Under the pieces are notes generated by a model that saw nothing but the letters and a program-made list of their open reading frames with translations, made no database searches and was not told the DNA's origin. Below are positions 8,629 through 17,554 of a stretch of 64,000 nt of DNA, piece after piece (position 1 is the first letter of the stretch; every line of letters begins with the position of its first letter). The position numbers and the translations under genes are program-made. Source of the stretch: Bacteroidota bacterium (GTDB lineage: Bacteria > Bacteroidota > Bacteroidia > Bacteroidales > Lentimicrobiaceae); NCBI GenBank assembly GCA_009773515.1, contig WSXX01000003.1, positions 169,072-233,071 on the forward strand, written 5' to 3'.

Positions 8629-9042
8629 ATGAAACACATTAGGCTTTTTTTGAGTATTTCATTGCTGCTATCTGCTGCCTGCACCAAAGAAATAGATCTG
8701 AACCCAAATCCCGGTAATGAGAATACAGTAATTACTTTCAAAGTAAATACAACAGGTTATCCGGAAGAAAATACACTTAAAATTTATGACAATTATGACT
8801 ATTTTCTGAGTGATACATTACCGTTAATAATAAGCAAAGAGTATATTTCTTATGGTCGAGGCTGGTCTAAGCATACCCTGATTTTTCCAAAGGAAAGTAA
8901 TAGGGAGCTCTGGATCAGAGTTAACTCCCTTTATAAATTCCCTTGGTTTTACAGGGATTTCATCTACAAATCCTCCATTTTTATTCCTTTGACGGATTCA
9001 CTAATTGTTGATACTGAATATGAAAAATGGATACAGGAATAA
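8629..9042 (+). CDS. small lipoprotein, unknown function
   Basis: 137 residues. The N-terminus KHIRLFLSISLLLSAAC is a lipoprotein signal with the lipobox cysteine at residue 18. The mature part (TKEIDLNPNPGNENTVITFK and onward) looks like a small beta-rich domain rich in aromatic residues, with no motif I recognise. It starts 20 bases after the transposase remnant and is followed after 33 bases by the barrel-like gene, so the three genes to 10715 may form one transcript. The neighbours are also exported, suggesting a cell-envelope role, but nothing more specific can be said. Confidence 0.75.
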   Translation: MKHIRLFLSISLLLSAACTKEIDLNPNPGNENTVITFKVNTTGYPEENTLKIYDNYDYFLSDTLPLIISKEYISYGRGWSKHTLIFPKESNRELWIRVNSLYKFPWFYRDFIYKSSIFIPLTDSLIVDTEYEKWIQE

Positions 9043-9075
9043 TTCAGGGAAACTAATTCTAAAATTCTATTAATT

Positions 9076-9762
9076 ATGAGGTCAACTTTACTATTTCTTT
9101 TGTTTATTCCGGTATCGCTTTTTAGTCAAAATGCCGAGAAAGTCTCTCTGAGGATCAATTACAACCATCAAATTGAAATTGAATCGTTTGAAAAGATGTG
9201 TATAAATACTTTTGACTTAAACTATCCATTTCAACAACCAACTTTCCTCGGTAACGTTCAATCATTTGATATTGATGTGGCATTAAGAATCAAGCCAAAC
9301 CAGCTTCCGGTTGACATTGAATTAATTTTAAGAAATACTTCAATGAAATTTACCGGAGGTGACTACTATAACAATCTGAAATGCAAAATTTATTCACCAG
9401 GTGTTGGGTTTTTGTATAAATATCCGCTCGCGAAAAATATTTATGTTTCAGGATATGTAAGTTTCTTAATGGGTATCGCCAGTTTAACCAGAGATAACAA
9501 TGAGAAATTTATATATTATGACGAATTCGGTTATATGATCAAACACGATCAGATGGAAAAAAAATTTATTGTTCCGGCAATTGAACCAGGACTGGAAATT
9601 GAATACATGATAACTTCAATGTTGGGACTTCAGGCGAGAGTAGGAATGGAGCTCAGTTCGTTCCCCGATTTTGACATTGAATCTCCCATGTTTTATAAAA
9701 CACTCCTGTTGAGCGCAGGATTCAGGTATAACATTTTAAGAAACAAATCACTAATCTACTGA
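9076..9762 (+). CDS. secreted outer-membrane beta-barrel-like protein
   Basis: 228 residues with a signal peptide cleaved after about residue 18 (FLLFIPVSLFSQ). The body alternates hydrophobic and polar residues in strands separated by short turns, for example VGFLYKYPLAKNIYVSGYVSFLMG and LGLQARVGMELSS, and ends in a strand-like LLSAGFRYNILRNKSLIY. This is the usual look of the small PorT/OmpA-like barrels of this phylum. No family assignment beyond that. The stop at 9760-9762 is two bases from the next start, so it is translationally linked to the WD40 gene. Confidence 0.7.
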   Translation: MRSTLLFLLFIPVSLFSQNAEKVSLRINYNHQIEIESFEKMCINTFDLNYPFQQPTFLGNVQSFDIDVALRIKPNQLPVDIELILRNTSMKFTGGDYYNNLKCKIYSPGVGFLYKYPLAKNIYVSGYVSFLMGIASLTRDNNEKFIYYDEFGYMIKHDQMEKKFIVPAIEPGLEIEYMITSMLGLQARVGMELSSFPDFDIESPMFYKTLLLSAGFRYNILRNKSLIY

Positions 9763-9764
9763 TT

Positions 9765-10715
9765 TTGAAAAAATTCCTTTTATTATTTTGTGTCGTAACG
9801 GCATTACTATTGCCTTCACAGGCTCAAACCCGGATTGGTAATTATAAAAAAGCCATATATGCAATGGACATAAGTCCTGATGGACAAACTCTGGCATTTG
9901 CAATGGACGATTCCCTAATGTTTTGGAATTTAGTTACTTTGAAATCTACCGGAAGCATAAGCACAAAATTACACGGCAAAATATTTTCAATTGATTATTC
10001 AGGCAGGGGAGATAAAATTGCGGCCGGAGGATCTGACAGTTCTGTTGTTATAGTTGATCTTAGTAATCAGAATTCAATACTGAGGTTCAAAGGGGCCCAA
10101 GGGGTAATCACCTCTGTTAAATTCAGCCCTGACGACACCTTTCTGGCAGCCGGCTGCAGTGATCACTGCATATATATCTGGCAGATGGACAACACCGAAA
10201 AGGTAATTAAACTTGAAGGTCATCAAAAGGATGTTACAGATATTGAATTTCTCAACAATAATTATCTGGCAGGATGTGACGGAGAGGGAAAAATTCTAAT
10301 TTGGAATCTCATAAAAAAACAGGTAGAAAGTAATTTGACAGCACACAAAGGATGGGCAAGAGACCTTAGTTTGAATCATGATAATCAGCAACTTGTATCC
10401 TGTGGTGATGACGCTTTGGTGAAAAACTGGAAAATTGGCAAACATTATTTCCCAGAACTCGTTTCCTCAGAAAAACTTGGTTTAGACTGGCTTAATTGCA
10501 TCGATCTCTATGGGTCCGATTTTATTGGATCCATCAGTTTAAATAGAAAGGTATATGTTGACACAAAAAATGGATTATATACATACAAAACAAATGCTTT
10601 TGCTTATAAGATTCTATTTATTCCCGAAACAATTCCTTTTAAAATTATTTACTGCACTCTTGATGACGGAATCTTTTTACTTGAAGCGGAGAATATGAAT
10701 CTGAAACAACATTAA
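9765..10715 (+). CDS. secreted WD40-repeat protein
   Basis: 316 residues starting at TTG (9765), two bases after the preceding stop. The start gives a clean signal peptide, KKFLLLFCVVTALLLPSQAQ. WD40-type repeats follow: SPDGQTLAFAMDDSLMFWNL, KIFSIDYSGRGDKIAAGGSDSSVVIVDL, VTSVKFSPDDTFLAAGCSDHCIYIWQM, VTDIEFLNNNYLAGCDGEGKILIWNL, and ARDLSLNHDNQQLVSCGDDALVKNWKI. About six or seven blades make a propeller that acts as a protein-binding scaffold. It is predicted periplasmic or surface-exposed. The likely partner is the adjacent barrel or lipoprotein, inferred from tight spacing only. Confidence 0.8.
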   Translation: MKKFLLLFCVVTALLLPSQAQTRIGNYKKAIYAMDISPDGQTLAFAMDDSLMFWNLVTLKSTGSISTKLHGKIFSIDYSGRGDKIAAGGSDSSVVIVDLSNQNSILRFKGAQGVITSVKFSPDDTFLAAGCSDHCIYIWQMDNTEKVIKLEGHQKDVTDIEFLNNNYLAGCDGEGKILIWNLIKKQVESNLTAHKGWARDLSLNHDNQQLVSCGDDALVKNWKIGKHYFPELVSSEKLGLDWLNCIDLYGSDFIGSISLNRKVYVDTKNGLYTYKTNAFAYKILFIPETIPFKIIYCTLDDGIFLLEAENMNLKQH

Positions 10716-10833
10716 ACACCAAGGAAGGGTTTTGTTGGTATCTGGTTGGCCAAAGGGCGGCACTGCATTGAACTTACCCTGCGGTAATATCAGGTTTCGG
10801 GTGTTTGATTTTAGAAGGGGAACTATTCATTCC

Positions 10834-11176
10834 TCAATAATACAGTTTGCCTGCCAATGACCGCATACTGTCACATACCTCACCCATTGAATCACATCTG
10901 TAAAACATCCCCCAAAGCATTACAATAAATTGCTCCCAAGCAAAGAATGTTTTATAATAGCGGTTACTCCAACTTTGCTTCACCAAAAGATCAAAATGGA
11001 CTCGTGGAAGCATTTTTATCACTTGTTTGAATATTGGTTGAATGATCAATTTTTTATTGATATATTTGCTCACGGTCTAAATTTAATGTTGGTTCAAAAA
11101 AAATTTCGACCAAAAGGGCAATGATACTTTGTCGCCCGGTTATACTGAATTATATTGGTCGGTCAGTAGTGATAAT
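10834..11176 (-). pseudogene. IS4-type transposase remnant, DUF4372 N-terminus (copy B)
   Basis: A 79-codon frame (11073 to 10834) encodes INKKLIIQPIFKQVIKMLPR, FDLLVKQSWSNRYYKTFFAW and MLWGMFYRCDSMGEVCDSMR. This is the pattern of the DUF4372 domain that opens many IS4-family transposases. It stops after KLYY, with the catalytic DDE domain absent, so it is a truncated relic. The leader up to about 11176 is shared with copy A at 8396-8609. Between 10716 and 10833 no gene or clear transposon end is seen. Confidence 0.75.
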
Positions 11177-11221
11177 CAATAAAAATGCTGTGGATTGAAT
11201 AATACTTATACCTTGAAAATT

Positions 11222-12517
11222 ATGAAAACCATAAACAAACAATCTCTAAGGCAAATTACAGTAGTTTTATTACAATTTGTATTCCTGTGTGCATATGGAC
11301 AGGAAAACTTTCTTCCCGGATACATTATTGACCTGAAAGGAGATACAACAAAGGGATTTATTGATTATCGCAACTGGGATAAAAACCCAAAGGATGTAGT
11401 CTTCAGAAATGATACTGATGGTATCAAATCCACTTACAAACCCTTAGATATCAGTGAATTTAGAGTTCTGGATGAATTATACGAAAGTGCCATTGTTGAG
11501 ATTGAAACCAGTCCTGTTTTGACAGCCAAGCTGAAACCTGATCCTGAACTCTATTTTGCCATTGATACGACATTTTTGCAGACGGTAATCCGGGGAACGA
11601 AAAGCCTCTATTACCTTAAAGACAGAACAGGAAAATCCCACTTCTATACAAAGGATTCATTGTTCAGATTACTGATTTATAAGAGATACTTTAAGGTGGT
11701 AGAGGGGAAAAACGGTGTGGCTGAGAACAGAACTTTTCTGGGACAGTTAATAAATTATCTGGAGGATTGCCCGGACATCCAAAAGAAAATTAAAAATACC
11801 GGATATAATAGACAAAGTCTCGAGAAACTGTTTAGCGATTGTTACAATATCAAGAACATGCCCGTGAGTAATGGCTTTGAAAAGACAGAAATTAATTTTC
11901 AGAATAAAACTGAGAAAGTTAAGCTGGAAGTTGGGTTACATGCCGGTATGACCTCCACCTCTATTTCATTCAGGAGTGAAAAGCGAGAGTATCTTTCCGA
12001 AGCGGAGTTCAAACCCTCATTGAATTTTACCTATGGGATGTATTTTGATTTCATCCTTCCCAGACAACAAGGACGATGGTCTGTTTGTAATGAACTCACT
12101 TTTACAAATTATCTCACAACAGGCGAATATCTTGATTTTGAATCTGATGAAAAATACACGATAAATTATACTACCATGGGATTTTCATACCTGAATTTAA
12201 ACAGCATGATTCGTTTTAAATACCCGGTGAAAAAGATCCGCATCTTCGCAAATGCAGGTCTTTCAAACGGAGTACTACTTAAAGAAACAAACATTCGGAA
12301 AAGGGAGATCAAATACTATACTGAGGAATTAACCGAATACAGTCATGCAGTCAAAGGAGTCAGGGAAATGGAGCAGCGCTTCAATTTGGGTTTAGGCGCC
12401 CAATTAAAAAAAATATCATTCGAGTTCAGGTATGAACTGGGAAATGGAATGGCTCAGGCTATACAACTAACTTCAACAACTAAGCGGTTTTATTTTATAT
12501 TTGGATACAGGTTTTAA
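11222..12517 (+). CDS. secreted PorT-like outer-membrane protein, unknown function
   Basis: 431 residues from the ATG at 11222. An in-frame TTG nine codons upstream would spoil the signal peptide (KQSLRQITVVLLQFVFLCAY, cut after GQ). The N-terminal third has the stretch GYIIDLKGDTTKGFIDYRNW, then FRVLD, seen in a widespread family of exported Bacteroidota proteins. The C-terminal half (from about residue 240) alternates in strand-like segments and ends in FYFIFGYRF, a terminal aromatic typical of outer-membrane barrels. A cysteine pair (CPD and CYN) sits in the middle. It follows a transposase remnant and precedes cysS on the same strand, with no sign of a functional link to it. Confidence 0.72.
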   Translation: MKTINKQSLRQITVVLLQFVFLCAYGQENFLPGYIIDLKGDTTKGFIDYRNWDKNPKDVVFRNDTDGIKSTYKPLDISEFRVLDELYESAIVEIETSPVLTAKLKPDPELYFAIDTTFLQTVIRGTKSLYYLKDRTGKSHFYTKDSLFRLLIYKRYFKVVEGKNGVAENRTFLGQLINYLEDCPDIQKKIKNTGYNRQSLEKLFSDCYNIKNMPVSNGFEKTEINFQNKTEKVKLEVGLHAGMTSTSISFRSEKREYLSEAEFKPSLNFTYGMYFDFILPRQQGRWSVCNELTFTNYLTTGEYLDFESDEKYTINYTTMGFSYLNLNSMIRFKYPVKKIRIFANAGLSNGVLLKETNIRKREIKYYTEELTEYSHAVKGVREMEQRFNLGLGAQLKKISFEFRYELGNGMAQAIQLTSTTKRFYFIFGYRF

Positions 12518-12637
12518 TTGAGTAAGTGAAGCTTATCATAATTTAAAACACCAATAACCGACTAACATTTGTGGTTTACCTTCAATATTCTCCACAATCC
12601 CCCAATATTTAATAATTTTGCAGTAAATATTACCTTA

Positions 12638-14107
12638 ATGGAAAACAAGTTATTTCTATACAACACCCTCAGCCGTAAAAAGGAAGTTTTTGAACCCATC
12701 AATGCACCTCACGTGGGCATGTATGTCTGCGGGCCAACAGTTTACGGCGATGGACATCTGGGTCACGCACGCCCTGCAATTACTTTTGATCTTGTTTTCC
12801 GTTACCTGAAGCATCTGGGCTACAAAGTGCGCTATGTGCGGAATATTACCGATGTCGGGCATCTTGAAAATGATGCCGACGCCGGCGAAGATAAAATTGC
12901 AAAAAAAGCGCGCCTTGAGCAGCTCGAACCCATGGAAGTGGTTCAATATTTTACCGAACGCTACCATAAAAATATGGAGCAGTTGAATGTGCTCAGTCCC
13001 AGCATTGAGCCACGGGCATCGGGCCACATCATTGAGCAAATGAGCATGATCGACAGCATTTTCGAATCAGGCATGGCGTATGAAAGCAATGGATCTGTTT
13101 ATTTTGATGTTGAAAAATACAACAAACAATACCATTACGGTAAACTTTCGGGTCGTGTGCTTGAAGATCTGATGACCAACACCCGCGATCTGGAAGGGCA
13201 GGATGAAAAACGCAATCCCTTTGATTTTGCATTGTGGAAAAGAGCTCAACCTGAGCACATTATGCGCTGGCCTTCGCGCTGGAGCGATGGTTTCCCGGGT
13301 TGGCATCTTGAATGTTCAGCCATGAGTGCCCGTTATCTTGGTGAAACTTTTGATATTCACGGTGGTGGCATGGACCTTCTTTTCCCACATCATGAGTCTG
13401 AAATTGCACAAAGTGTGGCAGCCAATCACACCGAACCTGTGAAATACTGGATGCACAACAATATGATCACCATCAATGGGCAGAAAATGGGAAAATCTTT
13501 GGGTAATTTTATCACGCTCAACGAATTTTTCAGCGGAGATCATAAATCGCTTGCACAGGCCTACAGCCCGATGACCATTCGATTTTTTATTCTTCAGGCG
13601 CAGTATCGCAGCACACTCGATTTCTCGAACGAAGCCTTGCAGGGTGCTGAAAAGGGACTAATCAGACTTATGAATGCATGGTTGACCCTAGATAAACTTA
13701 AGGCTTCCGAAAAATCGACAGCTGAAGTTGCATCAGTCCGCAACAGCTGCTATGAAGCCATGAACGATGATTTCAACAGTCCGATGGTGATTGCCAGTCT
13801 TTTTGAGGCGGTGAGGATTATCAATTCAGTAAATGATGGAAAAGAGAGTCTTTCTGTGGCCGATCTTCAGTCGCTGCGCGAAACCTTCAATACATTTATG
13901 GGCGATATTCTCGGCTTGAAACACGAAGAAGCCGCTTCAGCGGGAAATGAAACCGTTGAAAACCTGATGGGACTGATTCTGGATCTCAGAAAAAATGCCA
14001 AATCGGCCAAAGACTTTGCTACTGCTGATAAAATCAGGGACGAACTGGCAAAATCAGGCATCGCGGTTAAGGATACAAAAGATGGGGCAACGTGGACATT
14101 GGATTAG
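12638..14107 (+). CDS. cysS: cysteinyl-tRNA synthetase
   Basis: 489 residues from the ATG at 12638. An open extension of 23 codons upstream is not family-like. Class I enzyme that charges tRNA-Cys in the cytoplasm. The zinc ligand C31 lies in [12 protein letters not shown]. The HIGH motif is HLGH at 40-43. C226 lies in [10 protein letters not shown]251/H252 and E255 follow in [11 protein letters not shown], and KMSKS appears as KMGKS at 283-287. The C-terminal DALR-type helical domain spans about 345-400, then a tRNA-binding tail. KMGKS is a tolerated variant. A TAATTTTG box at 12613-12620 could be its -7 element, but no -33 box fits. The single essential gene stands alone here. Confidence 0.96.
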   Translation: MENKLFLYNTLSRKKEVFEPINAPHVGMYVCGPTVYGDGHLGHARPAITFDLVFRYLKHLGYKVRYVRNITDVGHLENDADAGEDKIAKKARLEQLEPMEVVQYFTERYHKNMEQLNVLSPSIEPRASGHIIEQMSMIDSIFESGMAYESNGSVYFDVEKYNKQYHYGKLSGRVLEDLMTNTRDLEGQDEKRNPFDFALWKRAQPEHIMRWPSRWSDGFPGWHLECSAMSARYLGETFDIHGGGMDLLFPHHESEIAQSVAANHTEPVKYWMHNNMITINGQKMGKSLGNFITLNEFFSGDHKSLAQAYSPMTIRFFILQAQYRSTLDFSNEALQGAEKGLIRLMNAWLTLDKLKASEKSTAEVASVRNSCYEAMNDDFNSPMVIASLFEAVRIINSVNDGKESLSVADLQSLRETFNTFMGDILGLKHEEAASAGNETVENLMGLILDLRKNAKSAKDFATADKIRDELAKSGIAVKDTKDGATWTLD

Positions 14108-14577
14108 ATGAGGTCTCAAACAGGAATACTAAAGCGTTCAGACACTTTCCCGCACGTGCGGGACTCAGTGTGACATCCGTTTTAGGTCAGTATTGCATCT
14201 TTTAATGCGTTTACAATCAACAAGACACAATGTCATGCTGAGTTTGCACTCAAAAAAAAATTGAGCTTTATGCGGAGATGACAGTTAAATCAAGCGTCAA
14301 AACACTTCGACTCCACTCAGTGTGACATTCGTGTTAAGTTGACATTGATTACATTTAAAGTACACGTTATCAGCTCTATACGATGTCATCCTGAGCGGAG
14401 TCGAAGGATCGGATGAACAATCTGTCATTGGTAGCGGAGTCGAAGCACAAAACGTACAATTTTACAAACCATGTAATCCTGATTAAAGAGTTAAAAACAA
14501 ACTTTATTAACCAAACGATATTGATTCGGCAATTCTCAATTTTTCCATGAAAACCCAATCACTTTTAATCCAACAAT
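14108..14577. other. 470-bp intergenic region filled with palindromic repeats
   Basis: No credible gene. It contains a CCCGCACGTGCGGG palindrome at about 14149-14162. The 105-bp dispersed element lies at 14304-14408. A 40-bp stretch at 14415-14454 recurs at 19258-19296. The last 100 bases are AT-rich and probably hold the promoter of the downstream peptidase gene. Confidence 0.7.
14304..14408. repeat. dispersed palindromic intergenic element, copy 2 (inverted relative to copy 1)
   Basis: Reverse complement of this stretch follows 4701-4803 along its whole length: TCCTTCGACTCCGCTCAG at one end, GATAACGTGT in the middle and ACACGAATGTCACACTGAG at the other end, with small indels inside. It sits between cysS and the M2-like peptidase. 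Confidence 0.75.
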
Positions 14578-16266
14578 ATGAAAAAGTACATTAATTTTCT
14601 GCTGCCTTTATCCATTGCCATTGTGATGGCCACCGGATGCAGCAACAAAACCGAAAAAATGGAACAGGAACTCAAAAAGTTTATCTCAGAATGGGAGGCG
14701 AAAGTTGAACCCCTTCAGAAAGAAGCTGCCCTGGCTTACTGGAATGCCTCAATTTCAGGAAAAGATGAGGATTATTCAAAATCAGAAAAACTGCAGTTTC
14801 AGGTAAGCAGCATTTTCACAAACAAGGAAGATTTTGAACTGCTCAAAAAAATAAAAGACTCCGGCGCGGTCACGGATACTTTGCTCAAACGACAACTCGA
14901 AGTACTTTACACAGGCTATCTGAGCAATCAGATTGACACGGTGCTTCTGGCCAAACGAATCAAAATGGAAGTTGAAGTTGAGAAAAAATATTCAAATTTC
15001 CGTGCAGAAGTTAATGGCAATAAGCTCAGCGACAATGAGGTAGAAGAGGTTCTGAAAAATTCAGTGAACAGCGATGAACTCCGTGCAGCATGGGAAGGTC
15101 ACAAGAAAATTGGTCCTGTTGTTGCCAGTGATGTAATTGAGCTTGTAAAACTGCGCAATGAAATTGCCAGTAGTCTGGGATTTAAAAACTTTCATGCAAT
15201 GAGCCTTGAGCTCAGCGAACAGAATCCCGATGAAATCAGCAAACTTTTCGATGAACTCGATCTGCTTACCCGCGATGCTTTTGCCGGTTTAAAGGGGGAG
15301 ATTGATACCTATCTGGCCAACCGACTCAAAATCAGCAAGGAAGAACTGATGCCCTGGCATTACCAGAACCGTTTCTTTCAGGAAGCACCGGCCATTTATA
15401 GTGTTGACCTTGATAAATATTATAGCGGTCAGAACATTGAAAAACTGACAGCAGATTATTATACCAGTATTGGCCTCGAAATAAACGACATGCTTGCTGC
15501 CAGCGATTTGTATGAAAAACCCGGGAAGAACCAACATGCATATTGTATTGATATTGATAATGCCGGAGATGTGCGCATCCTTTGCAACATAAAGCCCAAT
15601 TACAACTGGATGAACACCATGATGCATGAATTTGGCCATGGGGTTTATGATAAGTATATCGACAGGGATTTGCCTTTCAGCTTAAGAAATCCTGCCCATA
15701 CTTTTACCACTGAATCAATTGCAATGATCTTTGGTCGCATGGCTTCAAACCCGCAATGGATGATGGATCTCGGACTTATTGACGAAGCCGAAAAAGCAAA
15801 AATTGCTGAGGATACATACCGTGTGCTTCGTCTTGAGCAGCTTACCTTCAGCCGGTGGGCCCAGGTTATGTATCGCTTCGAAAAAGCCATGTACGAAAAC
15901 CCTGATCAGGATCTGAACGCGGTTTGGTGGGATCTGGTGGAAAGGTATCAGATGATCCGCCGCCCCGAAGGCCGCAATGAACCCGACTGGGCAACAAAAA
16001 TTCATGTTGCCACTTTCCCATGTTATTACCACAATTACCTGCTGGGAGAATTACTGGCATCGCAGCTCAACCATTACATCACCGCGAATATTGTAAAGTC
16101 TGATGATTTCCGCTACCAGAGTTTCTATGGAAACAAGGAAGCCGGACAGTACCTGACCAATAAGGTATTTAAACCCGGTGCACGTATGTACTGGAACGAC
16201 ATGATTGAAAATGCAACCGGCGAAAAACTTACAGCACGTTATTATGCCGATCAGTTTGTGAATTAG
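14578..16266 (+). CDS. lipoprotein zinc metallopeptidase, M2 (ACE-like) family
   Basis: 562 residues. Lipoprotein signal with the lipobox cysteine at residue 21 (VMATGCSNK), so probably anchored in the envelope facing the periplasm. The mature protein is largely alpha-helical. The gluzincin site is HEFGH at 350-354, with third zinc ligand E379 in HTFTTESIA. The stretch DLPFSLRNPA between them resembles the DLP-x-ALR segment of angiotensin-converting-enzyme-type M2 peptidases, so I prefer M2. The M3 oligopeptidase family has the same fold and is the alternative. Expected activity is removal of dipeptides from the C-termini of oligopeptides, in peptide scavenging. A rho-independent terminator follows. 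Monocistronic by its surroundings. Confidence 0.85.
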   Translation: MKKYINFLLPLSIAIVMATGCSNKTEKMEQELKKFISEWEAKVEPLQKEAALAYWNASISGKDEDYSKSEKLQFQVSSIFTNKEDFELLKKIKDSGAVTDTLLKRQLEVLYTGYLSNQIDTVLLAKRIKMEVEVEKKYSNFRAEVNGNKLSDNEVEEVLKNSVNSDELRAAWEGHKKIGPVVASDVIELVKLRNEIASSLGFKNFHAMSLELSEQNPDEISKLFDELDLLTRDAFAGLKGEIDTYLANRLKISKEELMPWHYQNRFFQEAPAIYSVDLDKYYSGQNIEKLTADYYTSIGLEINDMLAASDLYEKPGKNQHAYCIDIDNAGDVRILCNIKPNYNWMNTMMHEFGHGVYDKYIDRDLPFSLRNPAHTFTTESIAMIFGRMASNPQWMMDLGLIDEAEKAKIAEDTYRVLRLEQLTFSRWAQVMYRFEKAMYENPDQDLNAVWWDLVERYQMIRRPEGRNEPDWATKIHVATFPCYYHNYLLGELLASQLNHYITANIVKSDDFRYQSFYGNKEAGQYLTNKVFKPGARMYWNDMIENATGEKLTARYYADQFVN

Positions 16267-16286
16267 ATCGTTTTTCATTGGCATTA

Positions 16287-16326
16287 AAAAGCCGATTCCT
16301 GATAGGGATCGGCTTTTTTTTATTTT
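16287..16326 (+). terminator. rho-independent terminator after the M2-like peptidase
   Basis: Perfect 8-bp stem AAGCCGAT (16289-16296) with ATCGGCTT (16308-16315), an 11-base loop, and a run of T's. It lies about 20 bases after the stop codon. Confidence 0.88.
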
Positions 16327-16529
16327 TTAAAGCATTTTTGCAGATTTTTAAAAGCCAACTTGCAGGCTCACCTGCTATTTCTCACCTTTCAACCAGGCTT
16401 TTACGCATTTCATCGGGTTTCATTTGTGTAGTACTGTTCCTCGTTGCAATTTTGCATCGTTAAAAAGTCAATTTCTGGCACGAAATTTTCTTAAGCAAAA
16501 AAATCCAGTCACCATCAAACACACTCACC

Positions 16530-17264
16530 ATGAAATCTCTTAAAACTCTACGCTACTTATTGCCGCTGATGGCCATCGCATTAATTTTTTCATCCTGCGA
16601 AGGTGATGGGTGGAACAATATCCGGGGAACCGGCCCAACCTACAGCGAAACACGTGATGTTCCTATTCACCGCGATATTTCTGTTTCAATTCCTGCCGAT
16701 GTTTACATTTATCAGAGTCTGGCAAAAGATGTTACCATTGAAGCTCAGTCAAATGTTCTTGATGTGATTGAGACTTATGTTAGCGGAAGTGAACTGAAAA
16801 TCAAGCTTGAAAACGGAGTAGGACTGGGTCGTCATGAACCCATTAAAATATACATTTCAAGCGCAATGTTTAATACCATCCGCTTATCGGGATCAGTGAA
16901 CCTCTATTCTGAAACACCGATTGTAACCGATGTATTCGATATAAGTGTTTCAGGATCAGGCAATATTGATGTTGCTGTGGTTGCAAATACAGTAAAAGCA
17001 TCAATTTCGGGAAGCGGAAAAATGTGGTTTGAAGGAACAGCCATTACCACCGAATACACCGTTTCGGGATCGGGAGACATTTACGCTTTTGGTTTGCTAA
17101 GCGAAACCGCAGATATAAACATCAGTGGATCCGGCAAAACCGAAGTAAGTGTTGAAGAATTTCTGAAAGCACGTATCAGCGGTAGCGGCAGCGTTTATTA
17201 CCGCGGTTTCCCATCAGTTGACAGCCGCATTTCGGGATCAGGAAAAGTAATACGCGTGAATTAA
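16530..17264 (+). CDS. GIN-domain (DUF2807) lipoprotein
   Basis: 244 residues. Lipoprotein signal with the cysteine at residue 23 (LIFSSCEGD). The rest is a DUF2807 / head-GIN domain: RDVPIHRDISVSIPADVYIY, then repeated beta-helix turns, each carrying a glycine-serine turn (RLSGSVNLY, VSGSGNIDV, ISGSGKMWF, VSGSGDIYA, ISGSGKTEV, ISGSGSVYY, ISGSGKVIRV). Such proteins form small right-handed beta-solenoids on the cell surface. The function of the family is not established; adhesion has been suggested from fold alone. A terminator follows, so the gene is probably its own transcription unit. Confidence 0.88.
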   Translation: MKSLKTLRYLLPLMAIALIFSSCEGDGWNNIRGTGPTYSETRDVPIHRDISVSIPADVYIYQSLAKDVTIEAQSNVLDVIETYVSGSELKIKLENGVGLGRHEPIKIYISSAMFNTIRLSGSVNLYSETPIVTDVFDISVSGSGNIDVAVVANTVKASISGSGKMWFEGTAITTEYTVSGSGDIYAFGLLSETADINISGSGKTEVSVEEFLKARISGSGSVYYRGFPSVDSRISGSGKVIRVN

Positions 17265-17345
17265 AATACTCGTTTAACTCAGGGCCGGACAGGAGAAGGT
17301 CATCTCATAGAACCGGCAATATTCTGCTTTTTTGGTTAATGCCTG

Positions 17346-17384
17346 AGAAACCCTGGTTATAAAAGCCGGGGTTTTTCTTTTTTT
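17346..17384 (+). terminator. rho-independent terminator after the GIN-domain gene
   Basis: Stem built from AAACCCTGG and CCGGGGTTT with a loop of about 11 bases, followed by a T-rich tract. It lies about 85 bases after the stop codon. Confidence 0.78.
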
Positions 17385-17554
17385 GCCACCAAAACACCAA
17401 ATACCACTAAATTTAGTTGATAGGTTACCCAATAGCTACCTGGGCTCTATATTGTAACACTAAATAAATATAATTGGTGTGTTTTGGAGTTTTCGTGCTT
17501 CCGCCGGTTGTCGGACAAGTTGGTGGCTAAATCCAAAAAGTAAGGTGTGGCTTC

